A stretch of 64,000 nt of DNA from Pseudomonas fulva. Lineage in GTDB: Bacteria; Pseudomonadota; Gammaproteobacteria; Pseudomonadales; Pseudomonadaceae. The position numbers and the translations under genes are program-made. The stretch lies in assembly GCF_015680705.1 (NCBI RefSeq), contig NZ_JADNYP010000015.1, forward strand, positions 61,327-125,326. The letters are read 5' to 3'. The notes beneath the pieces were generated by a model. It was not told where the DNA came from. It made no database searches and worked only from the letters and a program-made list of their open reading frames with translations. Positions 1-9,109 of the stretch are shown here, piece by piece. The number at the start of each line of letters is the position of its first letter. Position 1 is the stretch's first letter.

Positions 1-60
1 ACGAGGCCATGCCTCCTGGGCTTGATGGCCTTGTGCAGCGTCTTGGGTTGAATGGCTCAT
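1..60 (-). CDS. Start of an unidentified gene leaving the left edge
   Basis: On the minus strand an ATG lies at 60-58, preceded eight bases upstream by a good ribosome binding site (AAGGAG), and stays open to the window edge. The twenty visible codons begin MSHSTQDAAQGHQ and are hydrophilic; they match no family I recognise. The start lies 18 bases after the pyruvate kinase stop on the same strand, so the two genes are probably co-transcribed. Only the N-terminus is present, so no function is assigned. Confidence 0.55.
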   Translation of the reverse strand, partial: MSHSTQDAAQGHQAQEAWPR

Positions 61-78
61 ATGCGCAGCTCCTTGTTC

Positions 79-1527
79 TCAACGGATCTCGTCGCCTACG
101 CGCAGCACACGTAATGTGTTGGTGCCGCCTTGGGCATGCGCATGATCGCCCTGGGTGATCAGTACATGGTCACCCACCTGGACCACGCCACGTTCAATCA
201 GGGCCTCGACAGCTCGCTGGTTCACTTGCTCGAACGACATATCCTCGGTGCTGAAGGGCAGTGTCTGGACGCCGCGGAACAGGGCGACACGTGTCTGGGT
301 GCGGGCGTTGTCGGAACAGGCGTAAATCGGCAAGTGCGAGCGAATGCGTGACATCAGGCGCGGGGTGTCACCGCTTTCGGTCAGGCTGATGATGGCCTTG
401 ACGCCATGCAAGTGGTTGGCGGCGTACATAGCTGAAAGCGCAATGGTTTCGTCAATGCGCTGGAAGACTTCATCCATCCGGTGCTTGGAGCGTTGTGCCT
501 GGGGATGGCGCTCGGCGCCGGCGATGATGCGTACCATCGCCTCGACCGTCTGCACCGGATAGGCGCCAGCCGCCGTTTCCGCCGACAGCATCACGGCGTC
601 GGTACCGTCGAGCACGGCGTTTGCCACGTCGAACACCTCGGCGCGGGTGGGCATGGACTGGGTGATCATCGTTTCCATCATCTGGGTTGCGGTGATCACT
701 ACCCGGTTCAGCGAGCGAGCACGATCGATGATCAGTTTCTGGACTGCCACCAGTTCGGCGTCGCCGATCTCCACGCCGAGGTCGCCACGGGCGACCATCA
801 CCCCTTCGGACGCTTCGATGATTGCATCGAGTACCGTGTGATCTGCGACAGTTTCAGCACGTTCGATCTTGGCGATGAGGCCTGCTTCCCCTCCGGCCTC
901 TTGTAACAACTTGCGAGCAAGGTGCATGTCTGCGGCATCGCGCGGGAACGACACAGCCAGGTAATCCACCTGCATCTGGGCTGCGGTGCGGATGTCCTCG
1001 CGATCCTTGTCGGTCAGCGCACTGGCGGAAAGGCCGCCGCCTTTGCGGTTGATACCTTTGTTGTTGGACAGCGGGCCCCCGATCAATACCTCGCAGACCA
1101 AGTGGTGGGGGTGAGCTTCAAGCACCTGCAGTTCGATCCGCCCATCGTCGAGCAGCAGGATGTCGCCAGCGTTGCTGTCGCTGATGAGAGCTTCATAGTC
1201 GATGCCAACGGCTTGCGCGGTACCAGCATGTTTGTCCATTTGCGCATCGAGGATGAAACGCTGGCCTTTGTCGAGGAGCACCTTTCCTTCGGCAAACCGC
1301 GCGATACGGATCTTGGGGCCTTGCAGGTCAGCCAGGATCGCAACGAAGCGGCCGTGCTTGCGCGCCATCTCGCGCACGAGTTCCGCTCTGGCCATGTGCT
1401 CCTCAGCCGAGCCATGCGAGAAGTTCAGGCGAACTACATCAACCCCGGCTTTGACCAGCCCCTCTATCGCTTCTGGCGATTCGGTGGCGGGCCCAAGGGT
1501 CGCAACTATTTTTGTTCTGCGTTGCAT
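79..1527 (-). CDS. pyk: Pyruvate kinase
   Basis: Cytosolic glycolytic enzyme converting phosphoenolpyruvate and ADP to pyruvate and ATP. The 482-residue protein has the full family layout: the N-terminal KIVATLGPATES strand and NFSHG motif at the start of the barrel, an inserted B domain, the active-site block VMVARGDLGVEI near residue 245, and VMLSAETAAGAYP further on. Length and the SNNKGINRKGGGLSASALT block resemble E. coli PykA more than PykF. The ATG at 1527 has a good AAGGAAG site just upstream. A second minus-strand gene starts 18 bases after its stop. The gene looks intact and ordinary; isozyme assignment (PykA or PykF type) is from memory of the families. Confidence 0.95.
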   Translation of the reverse strand: MQRRTKIVATLGPATESPEAIEGLVKAGVDVVRLNFSHGSAEEHMARAELVREMARKHGRFVAILADLQGPKIRIARFAEGKVLLDKGQRFILDAQMDKHAGTAQAVGIDYEALISDSNAGDILLLDDGRIELQVLEAHPHHLVCEVLIGGPLSNNKGINRKGGGLSASALTDKDREDIRTAAQMQVDYLAVSFPRDAADMHLARKLLQEAGGEAGLIAKIERAETVADHTVLDAIIEASEGVMVARGDLGVEIGDAELVAVQKLIIDRARSLNRVVITATQMMETMITQSMPTRAEVFDVANAVLDGTDAVMLSAETAAGAYPVQTVEAMVRIIAGAERHPQAQRSKHRMDEVFQRIDETIALSAMYAANHLHGVKAIISLTESGDTPRLMSRIRSHLPIYACSDNARTQTRVALFRGVQTLPFSTEDMSFEQVNQRAVEALIERGVVQVGDHVLITQGDHAHAQGGTNTLRVLRVGDEIR

Positions 1528-1901
1528 GGCTCAGCTTCCTTAGAAACGTACTTATGAATGTAAAAAGGCAATCGTGGTAGGCGTCGGTTCAGGTGGCTTT
1601 AGCCGGGTTTTTGTCAGCAGGATCGAGATTTACCTTAAATCGGTTGAGCTTTTTGCTGCCAGGTCCGGGCCAATCTGTGCGGATTGCGAGTCGAGAAAAG
1701 ATTCGCATATTGACACTTGCAAATGCAATGTTATTTTTGTGGCTCAACGCTCTGGTGAGCATTCGTTTCTGGCACTGCCTGTCAGAGCCTCGTCGGTAGC
1801 GTTGCTGCGCCCAGGTGGCGCATGGCTTGTTTAGATTCACAACAAGAAAGCCCGGCAATGGCAGGCATGGGCACCAATTTCTAAACCAGGAAAAATTGAA
1901 G
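1528..1901. other. Divergent intergenic region between pyk and an OprD porin gene
   Basis: The 374 bases hold no credible gene; open frames here lack coding character. The segment is more AT-rich than its flanks, as expected for two divergent promoters. A dyad near the porin start is listed separately. I could not fix the promoter hexamers with confidence. Confidence 0.6.
1826..1846. promoter_or_regulatory. Dyad upstream of the porin gene, possible operator
   Basis: CTTGTT (1826-1831) and AACAAG (1841-1846) form an inverted repeat with a nine-base spacer, about 55 bases before the porin start. The same bases also read TTGT-N8-ACAA, the form published for the glucose-metabolism repressor HexR in pseudomonads. 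A HexR site beside pyruvate kinase would make biological sense, but short dyads of this kind occur by chance, so this is a weak call. Confidence 0.3.
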
Positions 1902-3200
1902 ATGCATCTAGTGACCCAGGGTTTCACCGCGCTGGTCGTTTCGCTCGCCTGCGCTGCGGCGCAGGCTTCTGAGCAGTCGGAGTCAGAGGGCTTTGTCGAG
2001 AGCAGCAGCCTTCGCCTGCTCAACCGCAATTTCTATTTCAATCGCGATTTTCGTGACGCTGCGCCCGGTGACCAAAGCTACCGGGAGGAGTGGGCGCACG
2101 GGATCATGGCGTTCTACGAGTCGGGGTTCACCCAAGGCACAGTGGGCTTCGGCGTGGATGCATTCGGCTTGCTTGGGCTCAAGCTTGACAGTGGGCGAGG
2201 GCGGTCGGGAGCCGGCCTTTTGCCCGTGGACGGTGACGACCGGCCTGATGATGACTATTCAAGTGCTGGTGGCGCACTGAAAGTACGCGTATCGAACACT
2301 GAACTTCGCTACGGCAACATGCGTACGGAAGTACCCGTCTTCGCGACCGGCGACTCCCGGCTGCTGCCCGAAACAGCGACTGGCTTCCTGCTGCAGAGCA
2401 AGGAGATCGAAGATCTGGATGTGCAGGCCGGCCATTTCACAGCCTACAAACTTCGTAATTCGAGCAATCAGGACGAGGATCTTTACCTCAATTATGGGGA
2501 GGGCCGCATCGGCCAAGCGATCGACTTTGTGGGTGGCACGTACGCGCTTAGTAAGCAGCTCAGCGCCAGCTTGTACGCGTCGGACTTCGATGAGACCTGG
2601 CGCCAGTACTACGGCAATCTGAACTACGTGCTGCCACTCAGCGATACCCAGGCACTGGATTTCGACGCCAACCTCTACAAGACCCGCGATACGGGTAAAG
2701 CCCTGCAGGGCGAAATCGACAACACAACCTACAGTGTTGCCCTGGGTTATACCGTCGGTGCTCACAAGTTGACATTCGCGCACCAGCATGTCGATGGCGA
2801 CACGCCGTTTGACTTCGTCGGTGGCGATTCGATCTTCCTCGCCAACTCGGTCAACTATTCGGACTTCAACGGTGCCAATGAGCGCTCCTGGCAGGTCCGC
2901 TACGATCTGGACTTCGCCAGCTACGGCGTGCCTGGCTTGAAGTTCTCTGCGCGTTATCTCAAAGGTGACCACATCGACGGCAGCAAGGCCGATCCGCTGG
3001 GCGGGTATGCCGGTTTGCAAGGGGAGGACGGCAAGCACTGGGAGCGTAACCTCGATCTGCGCTACGTCGTGCAGTCCGGTGCGGCCAAGGACCTCTCGCT
3101 GCGGCTGCGCCATACCACGCACAGGGCGAACGAAGCCCAGGCAGAAGGGGATGTGGACGAGGTGCGAGTGATTGTCGAGTATCCGCTCGAACTGCTCTGA
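1902..3200 (+). CDS. OprD-family outer-membrane porin
   Basis: Substrate-specific outer-membrane channel of the OprD family, which admits amino acids or small carboxylates. The chosen start (ATG 1902) gives 432 residues and a clean signal peptide ending ...ACAAAQA before SEQSE; upstream codons in the same frame look non-coding and a CAGGAAAAATT site lies just before. Family hallmarks follow: NRNFYFNRDFRD, EEWAHGIMAFYESGFTQGTVGFGVDAFGLLGLKLDSG, the SWQVRYDLDF segment and a beta-strand C-terminus. Neighbours (pyk and a chemoreceptor) do not reveal the substrate. An alternate in-frame start at 1815 is rejected because it would bury the signal peptide. Confidence 0.9.
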   Translation: MHLVTQGFTALVVSLACAAAQASEQSESEGFVESSSLRLLNRNFYFNRDFRDAAPGDQSYREEWAHGIMAFYESGFTQGTVGFGVDAFGLLGLKLDSGRGRSGAGLLPVDGDDRPDDDYSSAGGALKVRVSNTELRYGNMRTEVPVFATGDSRLLPETATGFLLQSKEIEDLDVQAGHFTAYKLRNSSNQDEDLYLNYGEGRIGQAIDFVGGTYALSKQLSASLYASDFDETWRQYYGNLNYVLPLSDTQALDFDANLYKTRDTGKALQGEIDNTTYSVALGYTVGAHKLTFAHQHVDGDTPFDFVGGDSIFLANSVNYSDFNGANERSWQVRYDLDFASYGVPGLKFSARYLKGDHIDGSKADPLGGYAGLQGEDGKHWERNLDLRYVVQSGAAKDLSLRLRHTTHRANEAQAEGDVDEVRVIVEYPLELL

Positions 3201-3306
3201 CCCGCCCATAGCTGGCTGACCGATGCCGGGCTTGCGTGCAGGCCTGGTATCAGCACCCGCACTTCGCAGTGCTACATGTTCCGGGAATACAGGAATAGCT
3301 GGTTGT

Positions 3307-4938
3307 ATGAATATCAGAATGATTGCATTAGGGCCGCGGGCTGCCTTGGGGTTCGCCTGCCTGGCTCTGCTCAGCGCCTTGATGGGCGCGTTTGCACTTC
3401 AGCAAATTCACGAAGTGCAGGCTGAAGCGCTCGACATCAAGGACAACTGGTTGCAGCGAGTTCGTGCTTTAGGCACCGCCAATGCGGCCCTCAATCGTTA
3501 TCGAATGGGCTCGATGCAACATATTCTATCGGTCAGCCCTGAGCAGATGCAGACGTATGAAGAGCGTACTGCGGGCCGCCTGCGACAGGTGCGCGAGCAG
3601 ATGCAACGCTATGCGCAATTGCTGCAGGCCGAGCAGGAGCGCCAGGGGCTGCGAGCATTCGTGCATAGCCTTGATGTCTACGCGAAGCATCATGATGCCA
3701 TGCTGGCTGTTTCGCGCTCGGGTGACAAAGCGGGCGCGCGCGCGTACCTGATGTCAGTGAGGGATGCCTATGACGAAATGACCCGTCAGTTCGATGCATT
3801 GATCGAACAGGCTGATGCCGGCGCCCAGCAGGCCAGCCAGAGATCTGAGGCAGCATACGCCAGTGCGGTAAGGGGTGTTGTCCTGGTGCTGCTGTTGGTA
3901 GTCGTTTGCACCGTACTGGTCGCCTGGATGCTCACCAAGAGCATCACCACGCCTTTGAAATATGCGCTTCAGGTGGCCGAAAGGATAGCCAAGGCTGACT
4001 TGACGCAGGCCATCGTGCCGACGGGTAATGACGAGGCGACTCGGTTAATACAGGCTTTGCAGCACATGCAGTCGAGCCTGTTGCAGACGCTTCGGCAAAT
4101 TGATGGTTCGTCGACTCAGCTGGCTGCGGCGGCTGAAGAGCTCACTGCGGTTACCGATGAAGGGCGCAGAGACAATCAGATGCAGCACGCCGAGATCGAA
4201 CAGGCGGCCACGGCAGTGACGCAAATGACCTGCGCCACCGATGAGGTAGCGCGCAATGCGGCGTTGGCCTCACAGCTTTCCCATGACTCGCGTGAAACAG
4301 CGCTTGCCGGTAAGCAGAAGATGGATGAAGCGCTGTTCTCGCTCAATGACCTCATTCGTGAAGTGCTAGCCAGCGCCGATCAGGTACAGGGCTTGAGTGA
4401 TTCAGCGCAGGGTATCGGTCGTGTACTGGACGTGATCAGGACCATCGCCGAGCAGACAAACCTGCTTGCCCTCAATGCTGCCATCGAGGCTGCTCGGGCG
4501 GGTGAGGCGGGACGTGGGTTTGCGGTGGTCGCCGATGAAGTGCGTGGCCTGGCTCATCGTACTGCGCAATCTACCCGTGAGATCGAAACCATGATCACCG
4601 ACATGCAGCGAGATACCAGCAATGCGGTGAACACGATGCACGCCAGTACGAGCCGCACGCAGGAGACCCTGGCGTTGGCCGAAGCTGCCGGCGTGGCCCT
4701 GCAGAGGCTGCTGTCGAGCAGCGAACAGATAAATGAGCGAAATCAGGTTATCAGCAGTGCCGCGGCCGAGCAGGCAGAGGTGGCCAAGAGTACCGACCGC
4801 AACCTGCTGGCGATTCAAGAGTTGTCCGTCCAGACCTCTGCGGGTGCATTGCAGACCTCGGCAGCAAGCCAGTCGCTCGCACGTCTTGCGCTGGAACTTG
4901 GTGAATTGGTGCGACAATTTCGCATGATGGCTCAATAG
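3307..4938 (+). CDS. Methyl-accepting chemotaxis protein, 4HB-type sensor
   Basis: Inner-membrane chemoreceptor of 543 residues. From the ATG at 3307 it has a first membrane helix (residues about 6-27), a roughly 160-residue helical periplasmic sensor of the four-helix-bundle type, a second membrane helix (VVLVLLLVVVCTVLVAWML), a HAMP linker beginning TKSITTPL, and a cytoplasmic signalling domain. The kinase-interacting tip is present (IAEQTNLLALNAAIEAARAG followed by GRGFAVVADEVRGLA). No C-terminal CheR-docking pentapeptide is seen. It follows the porin gene by about 100 bases and precedes a GntR regulator; it may sense a substrate of one of the adjacent pathways, but that is inference. Confidence 0.93.
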   Translation: MNIRMIALGPRAALGFACLALLSALMGAFALQQIHEVQAEALDIKDNWLQRVRALGTANAALNRYRMGSMQHILSVSPEQMQTYEERTAGRLRQVREQMQRYAQLLQAEQERQGLRAFVHSLDVYAKHHDAMLAVSRSGDKAGARAYLMSVRDAYDEMTRQFDALIEQADAGAQQASQRSEAAYASAVRGVVLVLLLVVVCTVLVAWMLTKSITTPLKYALQVAERIAKADLTQAIVPTGNDEATRLIQALQHMQSSLLQTLRQIDGSSTQLAAAAEELTAVTDEGRRDNQMQHAEIEQAATAVTQMTCATDEVARNAALASQLSHDSRETALAGKQKMDEALFSLNDLIREVLASADQVQGLSDSAQGIGRVLDVIRTIAEQTNLLALNAAIEAARAGEAGRGFAVVADEVRGLAHRTAQSTREIETMITDMQRDTSNAVNTMHASTSRTQETLALAEAAGVALQRLLSSSEQINERNQVISSAAAEQAEVAKSTDRNLLAIQELSVQTSAGALQTSAASQSLARLALELGELVRQFRMMAQ

Positions 4939-5049
4939 ACCGGGCTGACGAGGTTCAGTGATCTTCGCGTATACTTGCACTTATTGGCGCCGATAAACAA
5001 AGGATTGGACGCCGCTCATCTAGGCTTCTTTCACTTTTGGTTCACTGCT

Positions 5050-5988
5050 ATGGCATCCAGCACACTCGTCCAGCGTATCGTTTTCGACATTAGGCATAAG
5101 ATCCAGCTTGGTGATATCAGCACCGGTTCGCATTTGAGTGCGCAGAAAGTCGCTGATGATTTTCATGTCTCTCGCTCGCCTGCTCGGGAAGCATTGACCA
5201 TGCTCGCTGAACAGGGTGTGTTGGAGCAGTTTCCGAACCGCGGATTTTTCGTGATTGGTATCCCGGAAGGTGCTGCTGAAGCGCTCGACGAGATCACTGC
5301 CACCGAAGAGCCGCCAGAGTATTACCAACTATCCGAAGATTGGCTCAACGACGCGATTCCGTCGGAGGTCACCGAGAAATACCTGCGCGAGCGCTATGAC
5401 CTCACCAAATTTCAGGTGATCGACATCCTCAATCGTGCAGCCAAGGTGGGCTGGGCCGAGCCGAAACCTGGTTATGGTTGGCGCTTTCTGGATGTGGCGA
5501 AAACACCGGAGACTCTGCAGCAGATCTACAAAGTGCGTTCGCTGATCGAGCCGGCTGCTCTTTTGGAAAGCGACTTCCACTACGATCTGGACGTATTGCG
5601 GCGTTTGAAGAAAGAACAAAGGGATCTACTTGCAGGTGGCATCGACACGTTGCCGGCCGATGTTCTGCTGAAGTCCGGTATCCGCTTCCACGAAGACCTG
5701 ATCAAGCTTTCCGGCAACCCGCTCTACCAAATGATTCTCAAGCAGTTGAACAACATGCGCCGGTTGCTGGAGTACCGTTCCATGATCGACCGCAAGCGTT
5801 TGTACACCCAGTGTGCCGAGCACTTGCGAATGGTTGAGCTGGTGGAGGAGGGCAATAACCTTGAGGCTGCGCACCTTATGAAGCGCCACCTCAGTGGTTC
5901 GTTCGCCCGCAAATCGCCGATCCTCGAGCTGCGCCGCGCGTCACAGTCGCCAGCCGAGCAGCTCGAGAGCGAAACGCCTGCGCTTTAG
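5050..5988 (+). CDS. GntR-family regulator with two winged-helix domains and an FCD-like core
   Basis: DNA-binding repressor or activator of 312 residues. Residues 1-70 are a GntR winged helix (LSAQKVADDFHVSRSPAREALTMLAEQGVLEQFPNRGFFV). A second segment at about 90-145 (YLRERYDLTKFQVIDILNRAAKVGWAEPKPGYGWRFL) again looks like a winged helix, and is followed by an all-helical FCD-like ligand domain (RFHEDLIKLSGNPLY; AAHLMKRHL). The ATG at 5050 was chosen over the TTG at 4975 because the family N-terminus begins there. It faces the four-carbon acid-sugar operon tail to tail, six bases from that operon's last stop, so it is the likely regulator of those genes. The duplicated HTH is uncommon among GntR proteins. 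Confidence 0.85.
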   Translation: MASSTLVQRIVFDIRHKIQLGDISTGSHLSAQKVADDFHVSRSPAREALTMLAEQGVLEQFPNRGFFVIGIPEGAAEALDEITATEEPPEYYQLSEDWLNDAIPSEVTEKYLRERYDLTKFQVIDILNRAAKVGWAEPKPGYGWRFLDVAKTPETLQQIYKVRSLIEPAALLESDFHYDLDVLRRLKKEQRDLLAGGIDTLPADVLLKSGIRFHEDLIKLSGNPLYQMILKQLNNMRRLLEYRSMIDRKRLYTQCAEHLRMVELVEEGNNLEAAHLMKRHLSGSFARKSPILELRRASQSPAEQLESETPAL

Positions 5989-5994
5989 CGAGCG

Positions 5995-7059
5995 TCAGTC
6001 ATTGTTATCCTGTTGGCCGGGCGCGCTGCTACTTTCCTGACGCGCAAGCCAGAGCTTAAGTACCGGCTCGGCGCACAGCATGACTACTATCAGGCGCATG
6101 ATCTGCATCGCCGTGACCATACCGGCTCCCAGGTGCAGGGCTTCGGCGGTCAGGTACATCTCGGTACTGCTACCGGGCATCATGCCCAGCGCCAGAGAAA
6201 GCACAGGCATACCTGTCAGCCAACCAAACCCCCAGGCAAACAGGAAGGTGCTGGTGATCATCGTCAAAGTGAATATCACCACCTTGATCAGGTACAGCGG
6301 TGAGCGACGGAAGAAGCCTCGATCAAAGAAGCTGCCAAGGGCACAGCCAATCATCAGTTGGCCATATTGGCTGAGCTCGACTGGCAGGGCCGTCCGTAGG
6401 TCGAACGCCGCTGTCAACCCGGCACACAGGGCCATGGGGCCGAACATCCACGGGTTGGGTAGGCTCAGGCGCTTCCAGAGCAATGCCACCAACACACCAC
6501 CTGCCAGCATGGGCCCGAGCCATTGCCACTCGGCGGGTGGCCGCGGTTGCACGGCGCCTGGGCTGATTTGCATCAGCAGAAACATTGCCGGCGGCACGCT
6601 GAGCACGATCAGTACCAGGCGAATGCTGTGAGCAGCGGCAATCTGGCTCACATCGGCGCGGTAGCGCATACCAAGCTGAATCATCTCGGCAAAGTTGGCC
6701 GGCATAAAGGCGAAATAGGCTGTGGTCAGGTCCATCCCCTGGCGGCGCATCACGGCAATACCGAGCAATGCCAGTACCAAGGTCAGAAACGCAGCGCCAA
6801 GCATCATGGGAAAGTGGCTGGCGATCTCATGCACTACCGGTTGGGTGAAGTGGAGGCCGATGGAGGTCGCGATCATCCACTGACCTGATTTTCGTCCGTT
6901 GGGTATTTCGGCGATCAACCAGCCGCTGCAGCGCACGAAGATCACCGCCAGCATCGAGCCGATGATCCACGGAAGTGGCCAGTGTGCTGCACTGGCCAGA
7001 AGTGCCCCGACAATGCCTACCAGGGGTGTGGCCCACCAGGTTTTCAGGCTTGCAAGCAT
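5995..7059 (-). CDS. AbrB-family (duplicated) membrane protein, putative transporter
   Basis: Polytopic inner-membrane protein of 354 residues. It shows the internal duplication of the so-called AbrB membrane family (an N-terminal PLPWIIGSMLAVI block and a related C-terminal half with LSLALGMMPGSSTEMYLTAEALHLGAGMVTAMQIMRLIVVM). About ten hydrophobic helices are visible. Despite the family name it has no DNA-binding domain. As the last gene of an operon of acid-sugar enzymes, eight bases after the aldolase gene, it could carry the substrate across the membrane; this is inference, since members of this family are poorly characterised. Confidence 0.8.
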   Translation of the reverse strand: MLASLKTWWATPLVGIVGALLASAAHWPLPWIIGSMLAVIFVRCSGWLIAEIPNGRKSGQWMIATSIGLHFTQPVVHEIASHFPMMLGAAFLTLVLALLGIAVMRRQGMDLTTAYFAFMPANFAEMIQLGMRYRADVSQIAAAHSIRLVLIVLSVPPAMFLLMQISPGAVQPRPPAEWQWLGPMLAGGVLVALLWKRLSLPNPWMFGPMALCAGLTAAFDLRTALPVELSQYGQLMIGCALGSFFDRGFFRRSPLYLIKVVIFTLTMITSTFLFAWGFGWLTGMPVLSLALGMMPGSSTEMYLTAEALHLGAGMVTAMQIMRLIVVMLCAEPVLKLWLARQESSSAPGQQDNND

Positions 7060-7066
7060 GTGACCA

Positions 7067-7702
7067 TCACTTCAGTGGGTAAAGGTGGCGGAGTTCGGCA
7101 ATCTGCTCGGGGGTCAGCGTTTTGAACTTGTGCTGGAAAATCAGCAGGAACAGTTGCGCCGTTGCCTCGAGTTCTTCCGTGGCGTCGACCGCAGCATTCA
7201 AGTCGCTGCCGGCTACCACCGGGCCATGATGCGCAAGGAGCATGGCGTGGTGTTTGCCGGAGAACGAGCGCACCGCCTCAGCCAACGCGGGGTCGCCTGG
7301 CGCGTAGTACGGCACCAGTGGCAGTTTGCCGACGCGCATGGCGTAGTAAGCCGTGATCGCAGGCAGCAGGTCATCCGGGTCCAAGCCGTCCAGCACCGAT
7401 ACCGCCACCGAGTGCGTGGAGTGCAAGTGCACCACTGCACCGCTGGTGGGGCGCTCCTGGTACATGGCGAGATGCAGCATGAGTTCTTTGGAAGGCTTGT
7501 CGCCACTGATGTGCCGGCCGTCCCAATCGAGCTTGGTCAGGCGTGCGGGGTCCAGCCGGCCCAGCGATGAGCCGGTTGGGGTCAGCAGCCAACCGTCGTC
7601 CAGGCGCACACTGATGTTGCCAGTGCCGCCGTGAGTCAGGCCGCGGTCGTACATGGACTTGCCCAGCAGGACGATCTGTTCCCGCTCCTTGTTCTCATTC
7701 AT
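7067..7702 (-). CDS. otnC: Class II aldolase, probable 3-oxo-tetronate 4-phosphate decarboxylase
   Basis: Zinc-dependent aldolase/adducin-fold enzyme of 211 residues. Visible signatures are the phosphate-binding GGTGNISVR and LTPTGSSLGRL, the catalytic acid region SKELMLH, and metal-ligand histidines in HLHSTHS and AHHGP. Its start overlaps the end of the DUF1537 kinase gene by four bases, which implies translational coupling. Work on DUF1537 kinases showed that their 3-oxo-tetronate 4-phosphate products are decarboxylated to dihydroxyacetone phosphate by such an aldolase (OtnC). That role is inferred here from sequence type and gene pairing; an L-fuculose-phosphate-aldolase-like activity on another sugar acid remains possible. 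Confidence 0.82.
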   Translation of the reverse strand: MNENKEREQIVLLGKSMYDRGLTHGGTGNISVRLDDGWLLTPTGSSLGRLDPARLTKLDWDGRHISGDKPSKELMLHLAMYQERPTSGAVVHLHSTHSVAVSVLDGLDPDDLLPAITAYYAMRVGKLPLVPYYAPGDPALAEAVRSFSGKHHAMLLAHHGPVVAGSDLNAAVDATEELEATAQLFLLIFQHKFKTLTPEQIAELRHLYPLK

Positions 7703-8970
7703 GGCGCCAGCTCCAAGGCTTTGCTGAAGAAGTCAGGTGTACCGAAGTTACCGGATTTCAATGCCAACGCCACCGGCTGCTGACCCAGGCCGTAGGTCCA
7801 AGGTACTCCCGGGGCGATCGACTTGCCGATCCGCAGGGCGTCGATGCCCAGCGCCTTGACCACGGCGCCGGAGGTTTCACCACCCGCCACCACGAAGGTG
7901 TTCACGCCCATGTCTCGAAGTCCAAGGGCCGTCTGTGCCAGCGCGCGCTCGACGATCTCGCCGGCGGCAGCCACGCCCAGGCGTCCCTGAACAGCTTTGA
8001 CGGCTTCGGGCTTGGCGCTGCCATAAATCAGCACCGGTCCCTGCGGCAGCAGCCCACGTGCCCACTCCAGCGCTTCGCTGACTTGATCATGGCCATCCGC
8101 AAGGCGCAGTGGATCGAAGGCGAAGCTTGGGCGACCGCTCTGCTGCCACTGTTCGACCTGACCATTGGTGGCGATCGAGCAACTGCCGGACAAAACAGCC
8201 GAAAGACCTTCGACATGCGGCAGGTCGGCAGCAGAGGAGGCATCAGGCAGCAGCCCTGCGCGCTTGAAATTGTCTGGCAGGCCAATGGCGACACCCGAAC
8301 CCCCGGTGATCAGCACGTGGTCTGCTGCGGCTTCACCAATGACCGTCAGGTCCTGGTTGCTGGTGGCATCTGCGATGACGTAGCCGCAACCGTCTGCTTG
8401 AGCCTGGGCGAAGGCCTGGCGTACGGCACTGGCGCCCTGACTGACCACGTTGTGAGCTACCAGGCCGACCCTGCGTGAAGTCTGCTGTTGCAGCACGCGC
8501 ACCAGATTGGCGTCGGTCATTGGTGTCAATGGATGGTTGCGCATGCCTGATTCGCTGAGCAGGACATCACCGACGAACAGGTAGCCGTTGAACAGCGTAC
8601 GCTGGTTTTCCGGGAATGCCGGGCATGCCAAAGCGAATTGGGTGTCCAGAGCATCGAGCAGAGCGTCGGCAACCGGGCCAATGTTGCCTTGCGATGTGGA
8701 GTCGAAAGTAGAGCAGTACTTGAAGAAAAATTGACGGCAACCAGCCTGTTTGAGCCAGGCGAGTGCAGCCAGCGACTCTTCCACCGCTTCGGCGGCAGGA
8801 AGCGTGCGTGATTTCAAGGCGATGACCACGGCGTCGACGTCGGCGTCGATCGGACCTTCAGGTACGCCGATTACTTGCAGGGTGCGCATGCCGCCGCGCA
8901 CTAACATGCTGGCGAGGTCGGTGCCACCGGTGAAGTCGTCGGCAATGCAGCCGAGTAGGGGTTGGTTCAC
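7699..8970 (-). CDS. otnK: Four-carbon acid sugar kinase (DUF1537 family), probable 3-oxo-tetronate kinase
   Basis: Cytosolic kinase of 423 residues from the GTG at 8970, which has GGAG nine bases upstream; an in-frame TTG at 8985 would add five residues. The N-terminal nucleotide/sugar-binding signature LLGCIADDFTGGTDLASML and the C-terminal glycine-rich VAGGETSGAVVKALG with SIAPGVPWTYGL are typical of the family. The known reaction is ATP-dependent phosphorylation of a 3-oxo-tetronate at O4. It overlaps the downstream aldolase gene by four bases, and the upstream gene is a dehydrogenase that could make the 3-oxo acid. The exact stereochemistry of the substrate cannot be read from sequence. 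Confidence 0.85.
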   Translation of the reverse strand: MNQPLLGCIADDFTGGTDLASMLVRGGMRTLQVIGVPEGPIDADVDAVVIALKSRTLPAAEAVEESLAALAWLKQAGCRQFFFKYCSTFDSTSQGNIGPVADALLDALDTQFALACPAFPENQRTLFNGYLFVGDVLLSESGMRNHPLTPMTDANLVRVLQQQTSRRVGLVAHNVVSQGASAVRQAFAQAQADGCGYVIADATSNQDLTVIGEAAADHVLITGGSGVAIGLPDNFKRAGLLPDASSAADLPHVEGLSAVLSGSCSIATNGQVEQWQQSGRPSFAFDPLRLADGHDQVSEALEWARGLLPQGPVLIYGSAKPEAVKAVQGRLGVAAAGEIVERALAQTALGLRDMGVNTFVVAGGETSGAVVKALGIDALRIGKSIAPGVPWTYGLGQQPVALALKSGNFGTPDFFSKALELAP

Positions 8971-9008
8971 GGCCGGATACTCCAATTAGACAGGGAAGTG
9001 AGCTCCTG

Positions 9009-9085
9009 GTAGGAGCGGGCTTGCCCGCGGTGTCGTCCGCTTGCCCGAGAGACGGTGAGCAAGACGACGACAGCGCGGGCAAGCG
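9009..9085. repeat. REP-type palindromes between acid-sugar genes
   Basis: GTAGGAGCGGGCTTGCCCGCG at 9009-9029, with arms GCGGGC and GCCCGC around a TT, is the core of a Pseudomonas REP sequence. A second, inverted copy of the same core (GCGCGGGCAAGCG) lies at 9073-9085. The pair sits in the 139-base gap between the dehydrogenase and kinase genes of one operon and could stabilise or attenuate the transcript. Confidence 0.7.
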
Positions 9086-9109
9086 GCTGCTGCAGGGAAG
9101 GGGTGTCGA

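Noticed and set aside
1815..1901. Upstream extension of the first porin from 1815
   Set aside because: It would place 29 polar residues before a clean signal peptide, and lacks a ribosome binding site.
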